A DNA stretch of 64,000 nt from an uncultured Oceanospirillales bacterium (GCA_913055655.1 CAJXKA010000001.1:496001-560000); one strand, 5' to 3'; counted from the first letter of the stretch, positions 42,701 through 52,421 are shown. Made by a program: numbers and translations. Notes: generated by a model from the sequence alone, not told the origin.

Positions 42701-43534
42701 ATGAATATGCGCCCATCGGCCGCGTTGTCGGCCACCGTCGTACTCCAGGTGTGCTCGCTCGAGGCCAGTGCCCAGTCCAACCGGAAGCCGATCGAGGTGG
42801 TCAACCCGGCAGGCGAGACACTGGCGGTCGAAGTGAACAATTTCCCGGCCACCCAGTCGGTCGAAGTCAATAACCTGCCCGAGACGCAATCGGTCGAGGG
42901 GGACGTGAACGTGCTTAACTTTCCGGCGTCGCAGACCGTGGACGGTTCGGTGAGCATCAACAACCTGCCCATCACCCAGCAAGTCAGTGGCACGGTCGAA
43001 GTGTCGAACGCTTTGAGCATCGCGCCCGCGGAGGGCGTCAGTCACCTGGGCATACCGCTGGGTGAACACCAGGCCTATTTCCGGACCGGCGGTCCCTTGT
43101 TGAGTGACGCCGGAATTACGCACCTGGCGCGGGTGCCCCGGACCGGTGGTGGCGGTGGCGATACTGACCTCGATCCCGGGGAGTGCCTGGTCCTGCTGGA
43201 CGTCAACATCGCATTCAGGACATTTGAAAACAGCAGCCCGGGCACCCTGGGTTCATGGCCGAATGCGTTTGGCTATTTCGAAATCGGGCTGACGGATTTT
43301 AACGGTACGGAATTCACACCCTTCATCGATGTTGTGGGGTATTCCGACGAGTATTCCCGAGGATCCCTGCAACAGGCATTCGCCGCTGGCCTGGTCATGG
43401 CCCCTTCACAGGCGGGCGACGTTAGCCTCGACCGCCTGGCCATTCGGACCACCGCACAGACCGGTGCATTCGGGGAACGATACCCTTATGTGAGCCACGC
43501 CACGGCGACGGGGTACGTGACCAGCTGTCCCTGA
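42701..43534 (+). CDS. Exported protein with repeated NNLPxTQ-type units, function unknown
   Basis: A 277-residue protein. The ATG at 42701 follows a GGAGG site; the signal peptide ends near EASA. Residues about 35-110 carry four to five short units built on V-x-V-N-N-L/F-P-x-T/S-Q: VEVNNFPATQS, VEVNNLPETQSVEG, VNVLNFPASQTVDG and VSINNLPITQQVSG. Alternating valines suggest a beta-solenoid-like ladder. The C-terminal half has GGGGGDTDLDPGECLVLLDV and one late cysteine (SCP at the end), which may pair with the earlier one. I do not recognise a characterised family. The downstream terminator serves the tRNA genes. Confidence 0.7.
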   Translation: MNMRPSAALSATVVLQVCSLEASAQSNRKPIEVVNPAGETLAVEVNNFPATQSVEVNNLPETQSVEGDVNVLNFPASQTVDGSVSINNLPITQQVSGTVEVSNALSIAPAEGVSHLGIPLGEHQAYFRTGGPLLSDAGITHLARVPRTGGGGGDTDLDPGECLVLLDVNIAFRTFENSSPGTLGSWPNAFGYFEIGLTDFNGTEFTPFIDVVGYSDEYSRGSLQQAFAAGLVMAPSQAGDVSLDRLAIRTTAQTGAFGERYPYVSHATATGYVTSCP

Positions 43535-43555
43535 AGTGAATTTTTGACCCGCGCA

Positions 43556-43587
43556 AGAAAAAAGGCCGCTCATTTCTGAGCGGCCTT
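43556..43587 (-). terminator. Terminator of the tRNA-Ala/tRNA-Glu transcript
   Basis: An 11-bp perfect stem (AAGGCCGCTCA / TGAGCGGCCTT, loop of 4) is followed, on the minus strand, by a run of T residues. It lies 13 bp beyond the tRNA-Glu 3' end and could also stop the convergent exported-protein gene. Confidence 0.88.
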
Positions 43588-43600
43588 CCTGCTGGAATAG

Positions 43601-43676
43601 TGGCGTCCCCACGGGGATTCGAACCCCGGTTGCCGCCGTGAAAGGGCGGTGTCCTAGGCCTCTAGACGATGGGGAC
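43601..43676 (-). tRNA. tRNA-Glu (anticodon TTC)
   Basis: 76 nt read from the minus strand. The acceptor GTCCCCA pairs with TGGGGAC, the anticodon loop is in CGCCCTTTCACGGCG, and the T-arm is GGGGTTCGAATCCCC. CCA is encoded after the discriminator G. Confidence 0.97.
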
Positions 43677-43678
43677 AC

Positions 43679-43754
<76 letters not shown>

Positions 43755-43767
43755 AGCAAGGCGCGGT

Positions 43768-43796
43768 ATGGTACTGACTCCCCCCGGGGGTGTCAA
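43768..43796 (-). promoter_or_regulatory. Promoter of the tRNA-Ala/tRNA-Glu operon
   Basis: On the minus strand a perfect TTGACA (43791-43796) and TACCAT (43768-43773) are spaced by 17 bp. A GC-rich discriminator (ACCGCGCC) follows, typical of stringently controlled stable-RNA promoters. Confidence 0.8.
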
Positions 43797-43938
43797 TCAT
43801 ATTTTTTGCCTTTTTCCTGTCCACGCGTTTCACGGCGAGAGCGCGGCACGATGCGGCCGCCAGCGGTTGCATCATGGGCCGTGGCCGCTTAAGTTTCATC
43901 CCTTCGCGGACACGTGCGTCCGCCGATGGAAACGCCCG

Positions 43939-45072
43939 ATGGCCAACGACAAGAACGACATTCCCGAACGTCTGCAGGTGCTGCGTGAGCGCCTGGACGA
44001 AATTGACACGCAGATCGTCAACCTGGTGGCCGAGCGCCAGGGGGTGGTGACCGCGATCGGCGAGCTGAAACAGAACACCGGAACGCCGCTGCGCCACTAT
44101 GAGCGTGAGCGCGAGGTGATCGAACGCGGGATGGCGCGCGCCGAGTCCCTGGGGCTGTCAGGCGATGTCGCCCGTGACATCCTGGAAACACTGATCCATT
44201 ACTCGCTGGGCAAGCAGGAGCACGACCAGTGGGTGCAGTCCGATCATGGCCAGGGCCGGCACGCGCTGGTCATCGGTGGCGGAGGTCGAATGGGCCATTG
44301 GATCGCACGCTACCTGGATACCGTGGGCTACCTGGTCGAGATTTCCGACCCGGCCGTTGACGCGTCAAAGACACCGTTCAGCGTGCTGGATGACTGGGCG
44401 TCCGAGGTGGATCGATTCGACGTGGTCGTCGTGGCCGCGCCGCTCAGGCCCAGCAACGACATCCTTGCGCGCATCGCCGAGCTGCGCCCCCAGGGGCTGG
44501 TGTTCGATATCGGCTCATTGAAGAGCCCGATGCGGACAGGCCTTGAAGCCGTCCGTGACGCCGGTTGCCGGGTCTGCTCGGTTCACCCGATGTTCGGCCC
44601 CAACGAGGTCGGCCTTTCGGGTCGCCATATCCTGTTTGTGAATGTCGGCCATGATGATGCGGTAAACGAGGCGCTGGCGCTGTTCGCCCATACCGCGGCC
44701 GACTGCGTGCAACTCAGCCTGGAGGAGCATGACGAGGTGATGGCCTGGGTGCTGGGGCTGTCGCACCTGGTCAATATCGCGTTCGCCACGGCGCTGGCCG
44801 ACAGTGGCGAGGCCGTGCCGATGCTCGAGAATATCTCCTCCAGCACCTTCAACGCGCAGCTGAAAGTGGCCGCGCAGGTCGTGTCGGAAAACCCCCACCT
44901 GTATTACGAGATCCAGCAGGGCAATGAAAAGACGCCGGAAGTGATCGCGGTATTCCGCGAAGCGCTGGACCGCCTGGCCATGGCAGTGGCGGATGGCGAT
45001 GAACCGTCATTCGCGGCCGCCATGGGCAAGGCGAACGATCGTTTGAACCTGGTGTCGAAAATACCGGGTTGA
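43939..45072 (+). CDS. tyrA: Bifunctional chorismate mutase / prephenate dehydrogenase
   Basis: A 377-residue T-protein for tyrosine synthesis. The AroQ-type chorismate mutase spans residues 1-95 (LRERLDEIDTQIVNLVAERQ, then YEREREVIER). The NAD-binding prephenate dehydrogenase begins at about 109 with LVIGGGGRMGHWIARYL and contains SVHPMFGPNE with the catalytic His. The ATG at 43939 gives the normal T-protein length (E. coli 373). An open reading region upstream of it extends into the tRNA-Ala gene and is not coding. The SRP RNA promoter overlaps its stop codon. Confidence 0.96.
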   Translation: MANDKNDIPERLQVLRERLDEIDTQIVNLVAERQGVVTAIGELKQNTGTPLRHYEREREVIERGMARAESLGLSGDVARDILETLIHYSLGKQEHDQWVQSDHGQGRHALVIGGGGRMGHWIARYLDTVGYLVEISDPAVDASKTPFSVLDDWASEVDRFDVVVVAAPLRPSNDILARIAELRPQGLVFDIGSLKSPMRTGLEAVRDAGCRVCSVHPMFGPNEVGLSGRHILFVNVGHDDAVNEALALFAHTAADCVQLSLEEHDEVMAWVLGLSHLVNIAFATALADSGEAVPMLENISSSTFNAQLKVAAQVVSENPHLYYEIQQGNEKTPEVIAVFREALDRLAMAVADGDEPSFAAAMGKANDRLNLVSKIPG

Positions 45073-45097
45073 AGCCCCCCGGGCGTTGCGGCACAAT
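45069..45097 (+). promoter_or_regulatory. Promoter of the SRP RNA gene
   Basis: TTGAAG (45069-45074) and CACAAT (45092-45097) with a 17-bp spacer. The -35 box overlaps the tyrA stop codon. Confidence 0.65.
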
Positions 45098-45138
45098 GCC
45101 CGACCCGTTGCGCCGCCAGTTGGCGTGACGGCACCAGT

Positions 45139-45249
45139 GGTGACCCCTGTCGGTCGCCCCGCGGCGACGCGTTGTGAATCCCGTCAGGCCCGGAAGGGAG
45201 CAGCGGCAGCAGCGGCAGTCGGGCGCCGGGGAAGGGCGGGCAGGGGTTG
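45139..45249 (+). ncRNA. ffs: Bacterial small signal recognition particle RNA (4.5S)
   Basis: The conserved apical domain GTCAGGCCCGGAAGGGAGCA (about 45183-45202) marks the SRP RNA domain IV that binds Ffh. Closing helices pair CCCCG with CGGGG and ACCCCTG (45143-45149) with CAGGGGT (45240-45246), giving a hairpin of about 110 nt. Ends are approximate. It works in cotranslational targeting to the membrane. dnaX follows, a common neighbour. Confidence 0.9.
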
Positions 45250-45314
45250 CCTCCACCTTCTGCTATAGTGGCTTTCCTTTCTTCCTCACCGGCAGCGACG
45301 GCAAGCGATATTCG

Positions 45315-46922
45315 ATGAGTTACCAGGTCCTGGCCCGCAAGTGGCGACCCAAATCCTTCGATCAACTGGTGGGCCAGGAAACGGTCGTGCAGGCGCTGGT
45401 GAACGGCCTGGACAACGACCGCGTCCACCATGGTTTCCTGTTCACCGGCACCCGGGGTGTCGGCAAGACCACTATCGCCCGCATCCTGGCCAAGTGCCTG
45501 AACTGCGAGCAGGGCATGACATCCACGCCCTGCGGCGAATGTTCCGCGTGCGTCGCCATCGACGAGGGCCGGTTCCAGGACCTGCTGGAAATTGACGCCG
45601 CTTCGCATACCGGCGTCGACAATATGCGCGAGCTGAACGACTCGGCGCATTTCATGCCGGTGGCCGGGCGCTACAAGGTGTACCTGATCGACGAGGTGCA
45701 CATGCTGTCCGGCGCGAGCTTCAACGCGCTGCTGAAGACGCTCGAAGAGCCGCCGCCGCACGTCAAGTTCATCCTGGCCACCACCGACCCGGAGAAGATC
45801 CCGGTGACGGTGCTGTCGCGTTGCCTGAAGTTCAACCTGCGCCACCTGTTGCCGGAGCAGATTGCGGGCCAGCTTTCCACGATTCTCGAGTCCGAATCGA
45901 TCGAGGCGGAGCAGGCCGCCGTGGAACGCATTTCACGCGCGGCGGCGGGCAGCATGCGCGATGCTTTGAGCCTGCTGGACCAGGCAATTGCCCACGGTGG
46001 TGGCGCCGTTCGTGACGAGGAGGTCGCCCGCATGATGGGCAGCGTCGATCACGACCATGTCGTTCGCATCATCCAGGCGCTGGCCGACGACAACGCGTCG
46101 GCCCTGCTGGAGATCGTTGGCGAACTGTCGTCCCAGTCGCGCGACCTGCATTCCGTGCTGAAGAGCCTGGCCGAGGTGTTGCACCGGATTGGCCTGTTGC
46201 AGCGCGTCCCGGAGTACCGGGACCCGGATCGTGCCGACTGGGATTCTGTCGCGGCGCTGGCGCCGAAGTTGACACCCGAAGACGTGCAGCTCTACTACCA
46301 GGTTGCCATCCAGGGTGGCCGTGACCTGGATTTCGCGCCGGACGCGCGAACGGGCCTGGAAATGGCGCTGCTGAGAATGCTGGCGTTCCGGCCGGTGGAG
46401 TCCGCGCGCGGAACCTCAGGCGGCGGCACTTCCGGCGCGTCCAGCGGCAGCGGCAAGTCCGGCGCTGCGCCTTCGCCTCGACCGGGCAAGGCGGCAACGA
46501 ACGAAAAGGTCGCCCGTCCAGCCGAAAAGCCGGAAGCCGAGGCGGCGGAGGAATGGCACGCGTTGTACGAACGCCTGGAGCTCAATGGCCCGGTGCGTGA
46601 ACTGGCGCGCAATATCCAGCTGGAGTCCCGGCACGGTGAAGCCTGGCGATTCCTGATTCCGGATGCTGTCGAACATTTGGGGACGCAAAACCTGGTCGGG
46701 CAATTGCAGTCCGCCATGGCCAGCCAGCTGGGCCATACCGTGGACCTGGCGCTGGAGACCAGCACCGGCGCCGTGCTGACACCCGCGGCAGTCGCTGAAC
46801 AGGCGTCCATCCGTCGAATGACTGAGGCCGAACGGGCGATTGCCGACGACCCGACCGTGAAGGCGTTGAAGGCGCGCTTCGGTGCCACCATTGTTGAAGA
46901 CACCATTCAGCCGCTCCAGTAA
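45315..46922 (+). CDS. dnaX: DNA polymerase III subunit tau/gamma
   Basis: A 535-residue clamp-loader ATPase of the replisome. Walker A is GTRGVGKT (45-52), zinc cysteines are C64, C73, C76 and C79, and [13 protein letters not shown] is Walker B. A Ser/Gly/Pro-rich linker at about 360-405 separates the motor from the C-terminal tau-type domain. It is shorter than E. coli tau (643), and I saw no A-rich slippery site that would create a separate gamma. It leads dnaX-ybaB-recR. Confidence 0.95.
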   Translation: MSYQVLARKWRPKSFDQLVGQETVVQALVNGLDNDRVHHGFLFTGTRGVGKTTIARILAKCLNCEQGMTSTPCGECSACVAIDEGRFQDLLEIDAASHTGVDNMRELNDSAHFMPVAGRYKVYLIDEVHMLSGASFNALLKTLEEPPPHVKFILATTDPEKIPVTVLSRCLKFNLRHLLPEQIAGQLSTILESESIEAEQAAVERISRAAAGSMRDALSLLDQAIAHGGGAVRDEEVARMMGSVDHDHVVRIIQALADDNASALLEIVGELSSQSRDLHSVLKSLAEVLHRIGLLQRVPEYRDPDRADWDSVAALAPKLTPEDVQLYYQVAIQGGRDLDFAPDARTGLEMALLRMLAFRPVESARGTSGGGTSGASSGSGKSGAAPSPRPGKAATNEKVARPAEKPEAEAAEEWHALYERLELNGPVRELARNIQLESRHGEAWRFLIPDAVEHLGTQNLVGQLQSAMASQLGHTVDLALETSTGAVLTPAAVAEQASIRRMTEAERAIADDPTVKALKARFGATIVEDTIQPLQ

Positions 46923-46942
46923 CGCGGCGAGGACCGATTATC

Positions 46943-47263
46943 GTGAAAGGCAATATCGCGGGACTGCTCCAGCAGGCCCAGAAAATGCAGCAGGAAATGC
47001 AGCGTGCCCAGGAAGAACTGGCGAAGCTGGAAGTCGCCGGCCAGGCCGGTGGCGGCATGGTCGAGGTGCGCATGAACGGCAAGCACGCCGTCCTGGGCGT
47101 CAAGATTGACCCTTCAGTGGCCGACGACGTTGAAATGCTCGAAGACCTGGTGACCGCGGCCGCCAATGATGCGGTCAATCGTATCGAGGCCGCGCAGAAA
47201 GAGCAGATGGCCGATGTTACAGGTGGCCTGAACCTGCCACCCGGGTTCAAGATGCCGTTCTGA
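46943..47263 (+). CDS. ybaB: YbaB/EbfC-family nucleoid-associated protein
   Basis: A 106-residue DNA-binding protein starting at GTG ([20 protein letters not shown]). The N-terminal coiled coil is Gln/Met-rich. The core has [19 protein letters not shown], and the tail is [13 protein letters not shown], all as in the family. It sits between dnaX and recR in the standard order, 20 bp after dnaX and 9 bp before recR. Confidence 0.96.
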   Translation: MKGNIAGLLQQAQKMQQEMQRAQEELAKLEVAGQAGGGMVEVRMNGKHAVLGVKIDPSVADDVEMLEDLVTAAANDAVNRIEAAQKEQMADVTGGLNLPPGFKMPF

Positions 47264-47272
47264 TCCGCGCGG

Positions 47273-47878
47273 ATGGAAGGCAACCTGTTAGGACAGCTGA
47301 TCGACGCCCTGCGCTGTCTGCCCGGTGTCGGACCGAAATCCGCCCAGCGCATGGCATTGCACCTGCTGGAACGCGACCGCGAAGGTGGCCGCCAGTTGTC
47401 CCAGGTGGTGGGCGAGGCCATGGAGCGCATTGGTCGCTGCCGACGTTGCCGTGACCTGACGGAGCGCGAGCTTTGTGCCATTTGCGCCGACTCCCGGCGC
47501 GACGACCGGCTGCTTTGCGTCGTTGAATCCCCGGTTGACGTCCTGGCCATCGAACAGGCCACCGCGTTCCGCGGGCGCTATTTTGTGCTCCTGGGCCGGT
47601 TGTCGCCGCTGGATGGCATCGGCCCCGAAGAGCTCGGCCTGGACACGCTCGAGGCGCGCCTGGACGAATCCCCGCCGGATGAAATGATCGTCGCGACCAA
47701 TCCCACGGTGGAGGGCGAGGCCACGGCCTACTACCTGCACCAGATGGCGGAAGTCCGCGATATCCGGGTGTCACGCATCGCCCATGGTGTGCCACTGGGC
47801 GGGGAACTGGAGTACATCGACCAGTCAACCCTGGCACACGCTTTCGGCAGTCGCCAGGCGTTCACGCCCGGACGCTGA
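47273..47878 (+). CDS. recR: Recombination protein RecR
   Basis: A 201-residue member of the RecFOR pathway that helps load RecA at gaps. The N-terminal HhH reads [18 protein letters not shown] four-cysteine zinc motif lies in [17 protein letters not shown] Toprim segment follows with [13 protein letters not shown] and the C-terminal [15 protein letters not shown] weak hairpin lies beyond its stop. Confidence 0.97.
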   Translation: MEGNLLGQLIDALRCLPGVGPKSAQRMALHLLERDREGGRQLSQVVGEAMERIGRCRRCRDLTERELCAICADSRRDDRLLCVVESPVDVLAIEQATAFRGRYFVLLGRLSPLDGIGPEELGLDTLEARLDESPPDEMIVATNPTVEGEATAYYLHQMAEVRDIRVSRIAHGVPLGGELEYIDQSTLAHAFGSRQAFTPGR

Positions 47879-47890
47879 TCGGGGGCGCCC

Positions 47891-47909
47891 GGGCGAGATT
47901 TCGCCCTTT
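47891..47909 (+). terminator. Possible terminator of dnaX-ybaB-recR
   Basis: A 6-bp stem (GGGCGA / TCGCCC, loop GATT) is followed by TTT. It is short, but it lies 12 bp after the recR stop. Confidence 0.45.
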
Positions 47910-47923
47910 CAACCGTTCCATCT

Positions 47924-48217
47924 TTAGCCGGACGAGGCGGGCTTGGCCGCAGCTTTCGTGCCGGTCACGCGAATGTAGTCCCGGTTCTTGTCGACCGTGC
48001 TCAGGCCGATACCCTTGACCTTGACCAACTCATCGGCGTGCTTGAAGGCACCGTTTGCCTTGCGATAGGCGACGATGCGTTCGGCCTTGGCCGGCCCCAC
48101 GCCGTCCAGCGATGTGGCAAGTTCGTCCGCGGTCGCAGTGTTGATGTCCACCGGCTGGCCGGCGAAGCAGGTGGCCGCGAGTAACAACGCGGGCAGGCAC
48201 TTGATCAGGAATTTCAT
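47924..48217 (-). CDS. Exported helix-hairpin-helix (ComEA-like) protein
   Basis: A 97-residue protein. A GGGGGTG site lies before the chosen ATG (48217); the signal peptide is MKFLIKCLPALLLAATCFAG. The mature part is a double helix-hairpin-helix domain: VDINTATADELATSLDGVGPAKAERIVAYR and GAFKHADELVKVKGIGLSTVD, as in ComEA and related small DNA-binding proteins. A role in DNA uptake is possible; E. coli YbaV-type homologues have no known function. Confidence 0.86.
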   Translation of the reverse strand: MKFLIKCLPALLLAATCFAGQPVDINTATADELATSLDGVGPAKAERIVAYRKANGAFKHADELVKVKGIGLSTVDKNRDYIRVTGTKAAAKPASSG

Positions 48218-48420
48218 GTTCACCCCCTTGGGTTGCAGCTTAGCCGGAACGACCATTCGTCCGGCATTAGCAGGATAGGTAGGGGAGCGGTAAGGCCGCA
48301 TCGGCGAATCACCGCGCTTTTCTGTAGGAAAAAGCCGCTTTCTGACCGTTTCGGCCTCGCTCTCAGGTTTTGAGAAACAGGTGTTGTTAAATACAGTCCA
48401 TCGAAACCGAGGAGCGGACC

Positions 48421-48660
48421 ATGAAAGATCGAAACGACCTGGTTGGCAAGACGATTTCCGGCATTATTGCGGCGCCTGGCCACGATGGCAGCCCGAACCG
48501 GATCTGGATGCTGCAGTTCACGGACGGCACGCACGTGGAGTTTGTGTCGCCGGGCGCGCGCCGTACGCTGGAGCGCATAACAAATGCCCGGACGCCTCGC
48601 CAGAAGCGAGTCGTTGAGCCGGCCGCGCTGAGCCCGCAGCTGGCGCTCAACGTCGCCTGA
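48421..48660 (+). CDS. Small conserved-looking protein of unknown function
   Basis: A 79-residue protein with a GAGGAG site 7 bp before the ATG. It contains LVGKTISGIIAAPGHDG and IWMLQFTDGTHVEFVSPGAR, a pattern that suggests a small beta-barrel. I do not recognise a family. It is transcribed away from the ComEA-like gene and followed by a pair of DnaA boxes. Confidence 0.55.
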   Translation: MKDRNDLVGKTISGIIAAPGHDGSPNRIWMLQFTDGTHVEFVSPGARRTLERITNARTPRQKRVVEPAALSPQLALNVA

Positions 48661-48905
48661 AATCATCGCGACCACGTTATCCACACATTCTGTGGATAAC
48701 CCTGTGGGAAAGGAACCCGCGCCTGAACAGGGGCGGGTCAGAGTCCTGTTTGCTCAAAAATTGAACAGCCCCATTAGATTCCTAAAAACAATCACTTACG
48801 AATGGCTTCGGTGGGCGTCGGCAAGAAAACGCCTGTCACCACTCTGTCACACGGACAATCATGGACTTGTGTATAAACAGTTCGTCCCACTTGGAGATAA
48901 GTGCT
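48661..48905. other. Gene-free region with a palindromic pair of DnaA boxes
   Basis: TTATCCACA (48677-48685) and TGTGGATAA (48691-48699) are perfect 9-mer DnaA boxes in inverted orientation, 5 bp apart. A looser CCTGTGGGAA follows. The remainder is moderately AT-rich and contains no recognisable gene; an open frame across it on the plus strand (from 48692) has no family resemblance. It may be a DnaA-titrating or regulatory site; no full origin architecture is seen. Confidence 0.7.
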
Positions 48906-50366
48906 CTAACTATTTGATTGTTTGTCGGGCTCGATTTCTCGCTGAAGTGCTGAGACCCAGCGTGATAGCGGGTCGAGAATCTGCTCATTGACCGCCGGAT
49001 CGGATGCCGCGGCACGGGCCTCTGACAAGGCCGCCTTGAAGCCGTCAAACCCGAGTTGACCGGGGGCCGGCGCCAGGCCGAGGCGCTGCTCGCGATCCGC
49101 CCGCCAGCGCTCGCGCTCAGCTTCATCCAGGGTTTCCGGGTAGTTGCGCGCCCTGTAGCGGAACAGCATCTCAGGCAACCTCGGGTCTTTAAATTCCCAG
49201 CGCCGCGTGGACAGCTCTGCTGGCGGGCAACGACTGACCTGGTCCATCAGCGCACGATCGTGGCGCGAGAAGAAGTCACCGGTGTAGAGCGAGGCATCGA
49301 CATCAGACGGCGGGCCCGGCGGGAGGGGGGCGTACACATCACGGAGTTTGGCACGGACTTCCCGGATATGTGGCGCAAGCCGGCGTGCATTCAGCAGGCA
49401 GTCATCCACGTCCAGACCGATCCGTTCGTGGTCGAAACTGCCGGCCATGGCCGCCGGCGCGATCATCGGCAGGCGATTGCAGGCGATGGTCATCAGCGGA
49501 ATCCGGTCCACGCCGTCAGGGAGGTCGCCGGCCGACGTGAAAACGCGTTCGGCGATCGCGTCGGCATCCAGTGTCAGCAGGGGTTCCGGGTCGACGGACA
49601 GGTCATAGGCGATCACGGACTGGGGGCGCTCCGGCTGTTCCGCCAGGGGCAGCACCATGGTCATGCAGCCACGCGAGGCCGGGATCATGGCACTGACGTA
49701 GAACAGGGGCGCCGGTGTCTCCGGCTTCAGCCAGCGCGCACACGCCTTTTTGTCACGCAGCCCCAGGGTCCAATGCCAGAGTTTGGGCTGTGCATTCATG
49801 ACCAGCCGGGCCATGGCGATGGTGGCGCGGACGTCGGCCAGCGCATCATGGGCCTGGCCATGCTCAATGCCGTTCGCGGCGGTCAGGTCTTCCAGCCTGA
49901 AGCTGGGGACGCTCGGCTCGCGCTCCGGCCACTCGATGCCCTCGGGCCGGGTGGCGTAGCACAGGCGCATGACGTCGATCAGGTCGAACCGTGAATTGCC
50001 GTTGGCCCACTCGCGCGTGTACGGCTCGAGGAAATTCCGGTGCAGCATGAAGCGCGTAAATTCATCATCGAAACGGATGTTGTTGTAGCCGGCCACCGAG
50101 GTGTCCGGTTCCGACATCTCCGCGTTGATCCGGCGTGCGAACTCGGCCTCGACCAGGCCTTCGCGGTCTGCATCCTGGGGCGTGATACCGGTGACCAGGC
50201 TGGCGCCCGGATGGGGCAGGGCGTCCCGTGGTGGCTTGCAGTACCACACCATCGGGTCGCCGATTTCCCGCAGCCCGGAATCGGTGCGAATGGCGCCGAA
50301 CTGGGCGGGTCGGTCGAAGGCCGGGTGCGTGCCGAACGTCTCGTAGTCGTGCCAGAGAAAGGTCAC
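48906..50366 (-). CDS. sbcB: Exodeoxyribonuclease I
   Basis: A 486-residue 3'-5' single-strand exonuclease (DEDDh). Exo I is FLWHDYETFGTHP (D7, E9), and the middle motif is GYNNIRFDDEFTRFMLHRNF. The closing motif is AHDALADVRATIAMARLV. The C-terminal SH3-like and helical regions (PEMLFRYRARNYPETL) match E. coli ExoI. It acts with RecJ in mismatch repair and recombination. tesB diverges from it. Confidence 0.95.
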   Translation of the reverse strand: MTFLWHDYETFGTHPAFDRPAQFGAIRTDSGLREIGDPMVWYCKPPRDALPHPGASLVTGITPQDADREGLVEAEFARRINAEMSEPDTSVAGYNNIRFDDEFTRFMLHRNFLEPYTREWANGNSRFDLIDVMRLCYATRPEGIEWPEREPSVPSFRLEDLTAANGIEHGQAHDALADVRATIAMARLVMNAQPKLWHWTLGLRDKKACARWLKPETPAPLFYVSAMIPASRGCMTMVLPLAEQPERPQSVIAYDLSVDPEPLLTLDADAIAERVFTSAGDLPDGVDRIPLMTIACNRLPMIAPAAMAGSFDHERIGLDVDDCLLNARRLAPHIREVRAKLRDVYAPLPPGPPSDVDASLYTGDFFSRHDRALMDQVSRCPPAELSTRRWEFKDPRLPEMLFRYRARNYPETLDEAERERWRADREQRLGLAPAPGQLGFDGFKAALSEARAAASDPAVNEQILDPLSRWVSALQREIEPDKQSNS

Positions 50367-50467
50367 GCCGGGGGTGCCTGGACGCCGGTCTGTTTACGGG
50401 CTGGGTTACACTGCGTGCGCATGCCGTCATGGTAGATGAAAACCTTTCCCGGGGGACAGGAATCCGA

Positions 50468-51391
50468 ATGAATGACACGACCGGCTCTGCGGAGTCCGAG
50501 CGGCGACATACCGCCGAAGAACTGCTTCAACTGATCCGGCCACAGGCGCTCGAGGTCAACCTTTTCCGTGGTGAGAGCCGTGATATCGGTACCCCGCGGG
50601 TGTTCGGCGGCCAGGTGCTGGCACAGGCCCTGCTGGCGGCCAGCGAGACGGTGGAACCGGACCGGCTTGCGCATTCGCTGCACGCCTATTTCCTGCGTGC
50701 CGGCGACCCCGAGGCGCCGATCATTTACAGTGTCGACCGCAGCCGGGACGGCCGCAGTTTTTCCGCGCGCCGCGTCGTCGCCATCCAGCATGGCCGGCAG
50801 ATTTTCACATTGGCGGCCTCTTTCCAGGTACCCCAGGACGGGGTGGATCACCAGTTCGATATGCCCGACGTGCCGGGGCCCGACGATATCCAGCCGGGCG
50901 AGGCCATGTCGGCCGAGCGACTGGAGCAGGTGTCACGGAAGTTGCGACGCTGGGTCAACCGCTTCGGGCCCTTCGAGATACGCCCCGTGGACCTGTACGA
51001 CCCCTTCAACCCCAAGCCGCGTGCGCCGCGGCAGCGCATCTGGTTCCGAATGGCCGGTGACGTTGGCGACGACCCGGCGATCAATCGCGCCTTGCTGGCC
51101 TATGTCTCCGATTTTCACCTGATCGGCACCGCGACGCTGCCGCACGGTATCTCGCTGCTGAAAGGCAATGTGCTGATGGCGAGCCTGGACCACGCCATGT
51201 GGTTTCACCGCGAATGCCGGCTGGACGACTGGATGCTGTACGACTGCGACAGTCCCAATGCCGGTGGCAGCCGCGGACTGGCGCGCGGCATGATTTATGA
51301 CCGCCAGGGGCGGCTGGTCGCCAGTACTGCGCAGGAAGGCATGATCCGGGTCGTGGAACCCCGGGAAGACGATGGGGTCGGAGGGTCCTGA
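50468..51391 (+). CDS. tesB: Acyl-CoA thioesterase II
   Basis: A 307-residue double-hotdog thioesterase that hydrolyses acyl-CoA. The segment RVFGGQVLAQALLAA opens the first hotdog, HSLHAYFLRAGDP follows, and DHAMWFHRECRLDDWMLYD lies in the second with the conserved Asp. The ATG at 50468 has an AGGA site upstream. It is a stand-alone gene next to a GlsB-type gene read the other way. Confidence 0.93.
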   Translation: MNDTTGSAESERRHTAEELLQLIRPQALEVNLFRGESRDIGTPRVFGGQVLAQALLAASETVEPDRLAHSLHAYFLRAGDPEAPIIYSVDRSRDGRSFSARRVVAIQHGRQIFTLAASFQVPQDGVDHQFDMPDVPGPDDIQPGEAMSAERLEQVSRKLRRWVNRFGPFEIRPVDLYDPFNPKPRAPRQRIWFRMAGDVGDDPAINRALLAYVSDFHLIGTATLPHGISLLKGNVLMASLDHAMWFHRECRLDDWMLYDCDSPNAGGSRGLARGMIYDRQGRLVASTAQEGMIRVVEPREDDGVGGS

Positions 51392-51441
51392 CATGACCAC
51401 ACCCGTCGCGAGGGCGGCGGGTGGGTCGGTTCAGGGAAGCG

Positions 51442-51696
51442 TCAGGCGCTCTTGCGTATGGCGCCGACGATCAGGAGCAGGATGATGGCGCCAATGGTGG
51501 CGACGACGATCGATCCGATCAGTCCGCCCCCGGCACCGCCGAGTCCCAGCAGGCCAAACAGCCAGCCGCCGATGACACCACCAATGAGCCCTATGATGAT
51601 GTTCAGCAAGATACCCTGGGAGTAGCCTTTCAGGATCAGCCCGGCCAGCCAGCCGGCGATACCACCGACCAGTAACGCGATGAGTAAGCCTTCCAT
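51442..51696 (-). CDS. GlsB/YeaQ/YmgE-family membrane protein
   Basis: An 84-residue, very hydrophobic protein with an AGGAG site 7 bp before the ATG. Glycine-rich helices such as LLVGGIAGWLAGLIL, NIIIGLIGGVIGGWLFGLLG and GAIILLLIVGAI match the transglycosylase-associated (YeaQ/YmgE) family of the inner membrane. Its members are often stress-induced; the molecular role is not known. Confidence 0.92.
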   Translation of the reverse strand: MEGLLIALLVGGIAGWLAGLILKGYSQGILLNIIIGLIGGVIGGWLFGLLGLGGAGGGLIGSIVVATIGAIILLLIVGAIRKSA

Positions 51697-51804
51697 CTGT
51701 TTCTCCTCTTTTCTTCTCCATGCGTCGCCGCGTGCCGGCGACGTGAAAAAAAGTCTAGAATATTCATCAATGGAATGGAAATACGGGCTTGAGGGGGCAA
51801 GGAC

Positions 51805-52421
51805 ATGATGAGTCGACAAGGATGCGTCGCTCTGTGCATCGCGCTGGCGTGGATGCCGTTCGCCGGCGCCGGCGCACAGATCTACAAGTACACCGATGCC
51901 AACGGCATCGTTCACTTCACCAACAAGAAGCCGCCCGGCGGGCAGGCGTACGCCACGTTCCGGTTTCCCTGCTACGCCTCCGACCCCAGCTGCGGGCGCA
52001 AGGTGAACTGGGAAAACGTGCCGCTGATGACCTCCCTGTATCGCCAGGAAATCCGCGATGCGGCCTCGCGTTACGCGGTGGACGAGTCACTGATCCGCGC
52101 GATCATTCACGCGGAATCGGCTTACCGTGTTGACGCGAAATCGCCGAAAGGCGCCCAGGGCCTGATGCAGTTGATGCCGGCCACGCAGACCGAACTCGGG
52201 GTCGCCGATCCCTATGATCCGGCCGGCAACATCATTGGCGGCACCCTGTACCTGTCGCGGATGCTCGAGCAGTTTGGCGGTGATGTGGATCTTGCGACCG
52301 CGGCCTACAACGCCGGGCCCGAGGCAGTGCGTCGCCACGGTGGCATTCCGCCCTACGATGAAACCACGGAGTACGTCCGGCGGATCAGGATCCTGTACCG
52401 GCGTTACCAGTCGGCAGGGGC

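Noticed and set aside
48692-48991. Open frame of 99 codons on the plus strand after the DnaA boxes
   Set aside because: It begins inside a DnaA box, overlaps the 3' end of sbcB on the other strand and has no family-like features or ribosome-binding site.
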